This document shows positions 34,800 to 44,500 of a stretch of 64,000 nt of DNA, one piece after another. The first letter of the stretch is position 1. Each line of letters opens with the position of its first letter. The notes below the pieces were generated by a model. It did no database searches, had not been told where the DNA came from, and saw only the letters and a list, made by a program, of their open reading frames with translations. The position numbers and the translations under genes were made by a program. Source of the stretch: Phymatolithon calcareum (taxonomy: Eukaryota; Rhodophyta; Florideophyceae; Hapalidiales); contig OZ345360.1 in the NCBI GenBank assembly GCA_977006965.1, positions 1,984,001-2,048,000 on the forward strand, given 5' to 3'.

Positions 34800-35700
34800 T
34801 TATAAGTTTTTGAAGTTCAAATTTCATAAGTGGAGAGAAATCCAGAATACACAATAACTTTTGGCACTAAACGTGTATTTACAGAAAGAGATCCTGTGTA
34901 AATCAACTTGACAATGTGAAAATTATGGTTTTATCAGACGGTTTTTGGTCCATTATCCATGCAATAAGCAGAAGCAATTTTGAAACGAAAAATCTGACTT
35001 GTACAGAGGAATCCAGAGAACATGGACACTGTAGTGAGAAAATTTACACTTACTAAACAAAGAGCTCTCAAGAAATACTACTCAAAACGTGTAGGTGTTT
35101 TAAGTGCAAATTTGATTTATGGAGAGGAATCCAAAACACACGGAGACTTTCATTGTAAAAAATGCACTTATAGAACAAGGTCTTGTGGAAATCAACTGGT
35201 CTCTTCGAATATTGTAAAAAAATTCTTTATCTAGTTAAATATGCATAAAATAACAAGGATCAAATTTGAAGTGAAAAATCAAAGTTGTACAGAGGAATCC
35301 AGAGAATATTAACGCCGTTGTTCGAGAATATGCACTTGTAAAAAAAGGTCACTAAAAATATGCCTTAAATAGCGTAGGTGTTTGTAGTGCAAATTGGATT
35401 TATGGAGAGGAATCCAAGACACACGGAGACATTCGTTATAAATATACAATTACAGAAAGGGTCCGGCATAAATAAACGAGACACTACCAATACTGTGAAA
35501 AACTATGCCTCTATCAGACCATTTCTAATCGAATATCTATCTAGTAACCGGAAGTAATTTTAATGCACAAATCAGATTTTCGCAGAGAAATCCAGAGAAT
35601 ATAAACGCTTGATTGAAAAAATATGCAGTTGTAGAGAGAGCTCACAAGAAATACGCCTTAAAAAGGGTAAGCGTCCGATGTGTAAATTTTAGACGAGAGT
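34800..35700. repeat. Tandem array of about 290-bp units
   Basis: Two landmark motifs recur with a period of 283-293 bp. One, AGAGGAATCCAGAGAA, starts near 35005, 35291 and 35584. The other, GGAGAGGAATCCAAAACACA and variants, starts near 34832, 35121 and 35404. Each unit also contains a GAAATACNCCTTAAAA-like segment. The array ends at the LINE-derived region, and a further unit lies beyond it at 38140-38426, so these repeats may be the terminal sequence of that element. Units are diverged. Confidence 0.8.
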
Positions 35701-35710
35701 ACGTCTACTA

Positions 35711-37550
35711 TTGAGCGCCAGGAAAAAGAGTAAGCTCCAGAAAAAAGCAGTGTCTGAATACAATTCAAGACTCCCGACAGCCATTGAAAAACTGATACAA
35801 TGGAAGATTAGCAGAAGGCCTACAGGAGCACTTGCGACATCGTTAACAAACCGTCGGTACACAAAGAAGTCAAGAAAGCCAAGACGATGTAAAGAGTTCT
35901 ATACCAAAGAACTGGACAAGCGTTCCCTACAAAAAGGCGCAGAAAACTAACCGAGCGCACAGAGATCTAAAAAGAAATATAGAAAGATAACCAGGGCGAA
36001 CAGAAGAACATTCTTTTAGAAATTCAATGAAGATATATCCGCTTCAACTCCAGCAGATTTGGCGAAAAAGATGCAAACTTTAATTGAAATAAAGAATAAA
36101 GAAGAGGATATAGACCCGGCGGAGATAACAGCTCATCTAATTGGGAGCTCCAGGACCCTCAAGGAACGGCCATAGAACCGAGGAAATTTCAAGTCATACG
36201 AGCACAAAAAAGAGATCTCAAGAGCACCCTAAGACGTGCCCCGAGTCAAAAAAGAAACTGGATCGAACGGCATTTCCTCCGCAGTGTTGCTATTCACCCC
36301 AGAGGATACCTATAGCTTCCTGCTAGCCGCGATCACAAAAGCCAGCCAGATCGGTTGCTGGCCTGACGATTGAAATATGGCACTGTGGTTCTAATATTCA
36401 AGAAAGGCCACCAAAGCTCACCAAAAAGCTGCGGATTGATATCTCTATTATCGCACGCTCGCAAAATATTTGAATCAGCAGTGCAGAAACTGATCCAGAA
36501 GGAACATGGATTCAACATAACCCCAAATGAGTTTCCAGCCCAGAAAAGGCACGGTAAGGGCCCTCCTCCGTTACAAAACACTGCTTTGAAGGCAGCCGTG
36601 AAACAGGGAAGGAGCACAAAAGCCGTGCTAAACTTAAAGCCAGCATTTGACCGAGCCCCAAGAGAGGAGCTTATGCGAGAAATCGACCTCAGATTCTCAG
36701 CAAATGTCGCATCGATTGCATCCTTTTCGCTGCAGAAGACTACATTCACTGTTATGAACGGCGCAGGAGGAACTCAAGGGACAAGAGAGCGCGGGGTGCC
36801 CCAAAGATCCCCCATTAGCCCCACACTGTTCAACATCCTCATGACTACCCTGGCAGAAGGAGTCACGGCTATTAACCTCAGTGATTCTAACGCGAGCCTT
36901 CGTTTAAACATGTTTGCCGATGACCGCATACTAATGGCAAGGAACGAAGAAGAACTACACAAAATACTCCACAAATACTCTGAATGGGCACGGGTCTATC
37001 GAATGATGTGGTCAACCCGAAAATGTTTAACCATTCTCACATGTCGAAGAATTTGAAAACCCTTCATACTGGCAAACGAGGAAGTTGAAATACAACGCAC
37101 TGCAGAACAACAGCTGACGCGAACAGCGTTCGTGAGGACAAGCTTCTGGAGCGATTTAAAGGCAAATACATAAAAGTACGGCTCATGAACAACCAAGGCA
37201 TGACAAGAAGTGGATAGAGCACCGAAAAGAACATCACATTCTTCAAAATTTTTATTGGGCCAGTGTATGAGTACACTTTGCATATAATACCCGACACAAT
37301 AGCTGCATCGAAAGCAGCAGTGAAAATTCAAAAGGATATTGAAACTATACTGTTTGGGAAATAGAAAACGCGGTTTTGGAGAAGACTAATGAAACTGTGT
37401 CAAATAAATACGTGGGAATTACGCCGACAGCACCTGCTCCAGAAGTTAAGACGAAGTTTAAAGGAGATTGTGGAGAGGACCAAAGACACAGGGGCAGAGC
37501 AAGAGCTCGAAACTCTAGACTGTACACTGAAATCAAACACGGCAACTGAC
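35711..37550 (+). pseudogene. Decayed LINE (non-LTR) reverse transcriptase
   Basis: The open part at 36370-37056 has the order of RT motifs. These are VVLIFKKGHQSSPKSCGLIS with LLSHARKIFE, a degenerate AFDRAPREEL (motif A), GVPQRSPISPTLFNILM (motif B) and LNMFADDRILMA (motif C, FADD for the usual YADD). Upstream, 36250-36370 carries the preceding conserved segment in another frame (GSNGISSAVLLFTPEDTYSF, then GCWPDD followed by a stop), so a frameshift lies near 36370. A basic frame at 35711-35950 may be from the region between endonuclease and RT. Past 37056 the sequence is broken by stops. It is not a functional element. Motif B places it with LINEs, not with Penelope-like or LTR elements. 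Confidence 0.82.
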
Positions 37551-38139
37551 ATTTAAGATATATCTGGCCTTCGGCGAGTATAGAAGCAACAAGTAGAACA
37601 CCGCACCTAGAAAATTTCGTTCGCCATTATAGTATTCCACACCAAGCAGTGAGGATGAAAGAAAGCAGATACAGAATTCTTCAAGCAAGGTTGTTTGTTG
37701 ACCATTTTCCGAGAAACCACCGAAGTTAATTAAAGAAATGGGCATTCAAGGATCATAGGCAGTTGAAACACTCATAAGTATCCTGAAGAACCCTACATGC
37801 ACCCCGGGAGAAGAGATTGACGTGAATAGAGCCATTGACGTGATTCTATGTAATTCCGATTAAGGGCGTTGCATATTTTCAATACGCTTAGAATATGCCT
37901 AGAAAGGTACCGACTTCCCTTCACTTGGGACACAACATGGTGGAGAATTGAGATAGGATTACTTTGAATCCTGAGTTTTCACGTCCGCTATTCTGGTGGG
38001 CGTTTCGTGAGCTGCACAAAAGATAGGTAGCATCAGAGGAAGCCTTACCCATATCTTCGAAAGTCTGTGGGGCTTTTAAATAAACTTGCATTATAAAAAA
38101 ACATGGTACCTTGTCAATAAATCTATTTAATTACGACGC
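37551..38139. other. Probable 3' remainder of the LINE
   Basis: No intact frame. A short stretch around 37900-37970 might be the decayed C-terminal part of the polyprotein, but I cannot confirm it. Confidence 0.3.
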
Positions 38140-38426
38140 CTAGATTTAATTTGTGGAGCGGAATCAAAAACACAGGGAGACCTTCGTTATAAAACATACA
38201 TTTATAGAAAAAGATACTATGAAAATAATCTGAACACTTCGAATATTGTGATAATTATTCTTTTATTAGACGATTTCTTGTTATATATCTCGCCAATAAA
38301 CAGAAGCAATTTTAAAACAAAAAATCAAATTTGTACAGAGGAATCCAGAGAATATGGACAGCATACATAGTGTCCATATTCTCTGGATTCCTCTGTACAA
38401 ATTTGATTTTTCGTTTCAAATTGCTT
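38140..38426. repeat. About 290-bp repeat unit with self-inverted end
   Basis: Starts with a unit matching those at 34.8-35.7 kb (the GGAGCGGAATCAAAAACACA variant at 38155). From 38304-38360 the sequence is followed, after a 10-nt spacer, by its own reverse complement at 38371-38426. The inner 39 bases are essentially perfect and the outer part has a few mismatches. Confidence 0.85.
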
Positions 38427-38595
38427 ATATATATACACTGGTTTACAGTCCTCGAAGCTGAATTACAGACTCCTGGACCACTTAAAAAATGGACCGGCTC
38501 GACACCCCGTTTTAAAAATTAAATTTACGACATTGAAGCACACAATGCAGAACTAAATGACATATTTAGAGAAACTGACACTTATTGTCATGGGA

Positions 38596-41500
38596 AATTA
38601 AAATTTGTAGATTGTGCAACTTAAAATTATTGATAATATTTTGTGTTCGCCTATATTTTCGCCATTGAAAAGTTGGACGTTTCAGAAATTCTGCAGATTG
38701 CCACCTTGTTTAATACTTTTAAAAAGGCGTTTTGACTCGCTTCCCTGACATATATTCTAAGAATATTTGCAGGTTTCACATATTGAACTGATCTCCCATT
38801 CCACGAACCACCAGCTAGCCCAATAGTCGCATCATTGTTCTGTAAGAGAGGAAGTTTCACCATGTGAGAGATTTGTTCTGAAATTTTATGAACATGGCCT
38901 GTTTTAACAAGTATGATGTGTTTTCCTGCACTAAGAGTCAATAGCTTTGTTGTATCATAGCCTATTGATTTAACGAACTGGCAAGTATATTTGATTTCTA
39001 CTTTTCCTAACGTCAATTTGAAGAAAGTTTTCCCCCAATTGAGGGATTGGTAGGTTCGTCCCTAGTCTTGTCCAAAACTTTAGTTTTTTCAAGGTACTTA
39101 TTTCAGAAATTATGCTGAGCTGTCCCCTTTGAACACCATCGAATTTTTCATAGTTTACGTTAGCGCCAAACAGGACAGGAGATTGAATCTTGCAGGCATA
39201 GTTATCTAAACACATTTCTACAGATAAAGATTAAATATTTGGCTAGATAAAGCCGCAATAGGTGAAACAGAGTTAAAAATGTACTCTTTCAATCTTGGAG
39301 TCACATGCACAGAAAACGTGCATATTCCGAGAGAACTAGCTTATATGATATTCAGAGATTTTGAATCCGATATCTCAAGCTTGAACGTTGTATAATTTAT
39401 TCAATTCAAATAGCTCTATTCCCTATTGGAAGTATCTGGTATCCCCTTCATATAAGCAGTTCCAGTTTCTCGCATATACTGTGGCGGTTTGCGCACTTGT
39501 TTCTCATGCGAGTGGTGCTGCGGTACGGAAATAAGTTTATTACTGTCACGGCTATGGATTTAATAAAAAATTGTCATAAAAGATACAGTTGAGACGTACT
39601 CCATGTATGAATTATTGACGTTATATATTTCCGAAGCCATATGGCACCTGTTTTTCGTACTTCTAGCGTTTGATATATCCAGTGTTAGCGGCACGCGGGC
39701 TATAATATATTTTTCTCACGTCTAATTATTACTGTTTCTTTACTCCGCAAAAGAAAATTTGAGTAAGAGACCATTTATTCGTAATAGTCTAAGTGGAAAA
39801 CGGTATGTAAAATTCTAATTAATAAAATCCCATGAGGGTAAAGAGAAGATATTAAAATCTGACGGAGGGATTAGAGACTGAAAGTGGTTACCGTCTGAGA
39901 AAAGTATTGGAATTTGAAATGGTACAGCTGGGTTCTCCAGAGTAATATCCGGATATGGGCTGTAGACTGAAGTCGGAGACAAGGGACCAATTGTTGTATT
40001 TAGATCAAAGGCAGATTGATGTGTCCTTGTTGAAGAAGGACTATATGATATAATATTTTGATTTAATATAAGGGAAAGCAAGTTCATTTCATCACCAATA
40101 TCAGCAGCCCACAAGCAACTTTGAGGAGTTCCAATCTTTAGAAACAACGACAACATTTCTAATGAGTTTTCATATCCTATTGCAGCAGAAAATTGCTGTA
40201 AAGCAACTCCTCGTTGAGAAGAAGAGAGGTTCATGTTTCGTAGAAAGCTGTGTTTTGTTTGTTCATCGGATTTTGACACTTCGGAAAGAAGGGAAGATAT
40301 TTTTATTCTACAATCTTGTGGATTCATATATAAAGCGTTTCCTAAACTCAGAGTGCAATAGAAAATGGAGAGAACTGTTGCATATATCCAGCAATTTCCA
40401 TCACCTGGAACATCAACAGCTTTCCATAGTGTTGGGTGTTGAGAAACATTATCGGTTATGAGTGAGGTTATTGGCAGAGCAGGAGTTCTGAAATTACAAC
40501 TTACAAGTAATCTGTGGACAGACTTCATTCTAATAACTGTTTGAGCTTGAAAATGAGGTAAGAGCAATTCGAAACATGAGCTTCCGACATCGAAAGAGTT
40601 ATCATTTGAAGTATTATGTGTGGGAATATTAACCGATTGATGAATCACATTGTTTCTCTTTTTCTCATTATTTTTAAGTGGATAAAGGTCGATTACTATG
40701 TCTTCCGGGTCTTTCTCTTCAACTTTTGTCAGCTTCTGTATCTCATTATTTACTTCGTCCGGAAATATAATTCCATTCGTGAAATTCTCCAGCGTTTGTG
40801 TACAGAGCCCGTCAAGTCTTTCTTCTTCATCAAGAACTTCTTGAGAGGGCCTAAAATATTTAAAATCTTCCTCTGTGAGTTTTTTGCAGAGAAATAGACC
40901 TTCTAATGTTTTAACACGAGAAGCCAATACATAGAGCGATGTTGGTTGACTACCAGGCTCATTAACAATGTACGACAAAATTGCATCGCATGTTGTTCCT
41001 TGAAGCTTGTGGGTAGTCGCTGCAAATGATGGAGATATTGGAATCTGTGTTACTTTTATACTGAAATTTCTGTTACGTAGACACGATACGCGGACAGTAA
41101 GTGAATATGGGAGTATTGGAATCGTATTATTAGGGTAGATTTCGGGTATATTTGGAAACCGTTTCTTTAATTTTGCTTGCTCTACAGACACATATACAAT
41201 TTCCGGAATTGTGGATGCGATCTTCATTGGAGCTCCCTTCACTAAAATTGTGCGGAAAATGACATTCTCAGGGAATTGACACCCGAGTACAGTTCCGGTT
41301 GAACCATTAGCAAGACCAAGCTTCGAGCTAATATTTTGAGTTATAAAAACGCGCATACCTGGAAAAATGACGAGCAATGGGGATAATCTTTGCAATTTAT
41401 TATCTCCAATTTTAAGAAGATCTTCTAGTTGATCCATGGTTGGATTTGTACCTCTCTTTGTCGCACTGAATTCAGCGGGACATACAATAGGTATTTCGAT

Positions 41501-44500
41501 TTCAGAACTATTTTGAGATATCTCAGAGATACTGAGCCAATTTATAGAGTGTCTGCTACGATTTGCTTGGACAGCAATCGGAAATGATGCATTTGTATCT
41601 TGTCGAGTCCTAAATTGCTGTTGTACTTCAGAAGTCGGGCACAATGGATCTAAAAATCTGGTGTTTAAAACTTTAAAATCTTGAACTGTTTGATCACCTG
41701 TTCGCAGCCGTTTTAGAATATTTCCATAAGATGGATCAGATCGGTGCCTCATATTCTCCTTAAGCTTAACAACAGTCTTGAACGATTGCCAAATGTGGTA
41801 CCCTGTGATATTATTCACGTTTACGTTTAACATTCTAGAGTTGCTTCCACAGACAGCTGATTCTGTTCCAGCCTTCGTTGCGCTATCCAATAGGAAAGAG
41901 CCTGTCTCTACAAATGCAGGAGGTGAGAATATAAACTTTTCGAAGCAAGGAGGAAGCTGTGCGAAATCACCTGCAGTTACTATATGAATTCTGGCATCGC
42001 TGCTTTTCTCAGTTCCCAAGAATGCTTTGATTTTCTTCATTGCCTTCGCAAATAGAGTCTGTCCTGTCATACTAATCTCGTCCCAGATAACCATGTAGAC
42101 TCTTGACCATTCCTCTAATTGTTTCATTGTTGGTTTCCTATTTTGAAATATTTTTAGCTTAGAATGGACTGTCTCCCCATTAACTAATACCGCAGCAATA
42201 CCAGTTGGAGCAACTGTGACAACAGCGTCAGGATATCCCCACCCAACTGCAAGAAATCGAATTGCTTCAACTATCCTAGACTTTCCCGTCCCTCCTTCTC
42301 CAGATAAATGCATTCTAAGAGGTTTACCAGGCGGATATCGCAGCAGTGATCGTTTGAATGAATCTAATAGATAAGAACCAGCTATGCGAAAAGAAATAGT
42401 CTGTCTTTCATTGAGCGTGAATCTATTTGACACTTGATCAAGGGATGGGTTAATAATTTCTGCTTGTTTTTTTGAACAGCTGTCATTGGTATTCCGATTT
42501 TCAGACTCAAGTTTTGATTTAATCGCATTTTCAAGCAATCTAACTATTGTTTCTTCCTTCGCATTTTTTGCAGATACATTCTGTTCTATTTTTTCTGAAT
42601 TTATTTCTTTATCGTATTGGGATATTAGTCTCTCATATGACGCTTCGACATCTTTAGATAAAACACGAGTCTTAGAGATGCAATTGAGTTCCTTTTCTCT
42701 AAAGGGCCAGTACGATATGCCTTTTTCATTCTTTTCCGTATTAATATCTGTGAGGATATGGCGCATGACAACTGTTCTCATTCCGCTGAGAGAGCAAACG
42801 TCTTTTTCTCTCTGACCATTGGTTATTCTTTCGTTGATATTTATTTCATCAATTACGCCTCCTAAAATACGCTCAACTGTTCCAGGATGCAATTGAGAAG
42901 TAAATTGTTGTACATCAAATGGAGTACACTCTTCTAGATCATCACCACTAATTTCGTCCAGGGCACCAATGTCATCATCTTCCACTACAGACTCGTCAGA
43001 GTCAAATTCGACTCGGTTTTCGTGTTGTATTTCCCAATTTTCACGTTGCTCTGTCCTCATCTCCTGCGCTCTTCGTTTCCCAATATAGTACTGCTGCATG
43101 TTTGAGAGTATGTGCTCAGCTAGAGAATTCTTGTACTCTAAGCTATTTTTGAAATGGTGAAATGCTTCCTGGAATGATTTGAACCGTTGTATTATATTTT
43201 CTTTGCTTCTGTGTGGTTTAAAAAGAAGTAAAGCGATTTTTGCATACTTTTCCATGTCTTCATCACTGATTTCGTACAAATCAGGTATTCGAGGACCAAT
43301 AATATCCGAGATTACTTTCACTTTACGTCGCTTAACCACTTTTGTAGCATAAAACGGATGGTTTGGGTGAAGACGCATGCAGTTTGGATTTGAATTAATG
43401 TCTTTGGGAATATCCTTGGATATAAGAAAGCGTTCTGTATAATCGTAAAGACATGTTTTCTCTAACTCTAATGGTCGTAAAGTGTAATTCGATGTCACAT
43501 TGAATGCAATATAAGAATTTCGGTAAGGAATAATTCCAATATCGCTTTCAAGTTCATCCAAGTCGTACAAATGCCTACCCAAGTGCAAATTTTGAAATTC
43601 ATGAGAGCTAACAAATGTAGTACCATGTAATAAGTAGTGCACAGCAGTTACAGCACCAACTTCAACGAGATCCGATCGAGCATATGCCATCGAAGCGATG
43701 CGTCCGTATATGGTTCGGGCAATAGAAATATCTTTTTTTAAAGCAGTTTCCTTTCCCAATCGCTTCGTGTAGGAAGCGAGAGTGATGGCAGCGATATTAT
43801 CTATTGAGATTTGATCTTTTACAACGTACTTGATAGTATAATAAATTTCGTGAGCACAGCACAGAAGGAATCGAACATCATGATTTGATCGTATGACACG
43901 GAGCAAAACAGAATTGAAAGAGTTAATATATTCACTTCCTACGACTCTCTTTCCAGTAACGCTACCAAATTCGTCAATTTCAGTCAGATGATTTACTAAT
44001 CTAGGAAAATTATACCTACAAAACCCTTCTCCACAGTTCGAGCTTCTTTTGAAGCAGCTTGCCACGTGCTTCCACCTATGGTTCTGGTTCAGAAGTAAAA
44101 GCTCTATCATGAAGATTGTGTGCACGAGCGAGTCTTCAGGAGACGAATTTTTACCTGGAGTCGAGGGTATTCTTGGGACAGCTGCTTTAATTGCAATTTT
44201 GTTATCTTGTTCACTGTCATATTGTCTCCTCATGTTATCAGTGGGAAGCGAAAAAGTATCAGAACAATTATTTCCCGGATGACGTGAGACCGCTTTCTCG
44301 AATAACTGCATTTTCATTCGTCTCAAGTTATGACGAATAACTACGTCTCCTCCGAAACGTTTTTGACATGTTTTACATTTTGCGGTCTCTGGAGGTGTGT
44401 CATATTTCAGATTTCGAGAATATGCTATCTTAGAAATCTTAGACGGCTCGATAGTTCCTTTCGAGCAACATTTCGGACATTCAAGTTCGCTTTCAGTATT

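Noticed and set aside
34800-35700. About 290-bp periodicity considered as a centromeric satellite
   Set aside because: Only about three diverged units, and the same unit recurs beyond the LINE, so an element-associated repeat is simpler.
36370-37056. Reverse transcriptase considered as Penelope-like, LTR or telomerase
   Set aside because: Motif B (GVPQRSPISPTLFN) and the surrounding segments fit LINE reverse transcriptases; no integrase, protease, GIY-YIG or telomerase features are visible.
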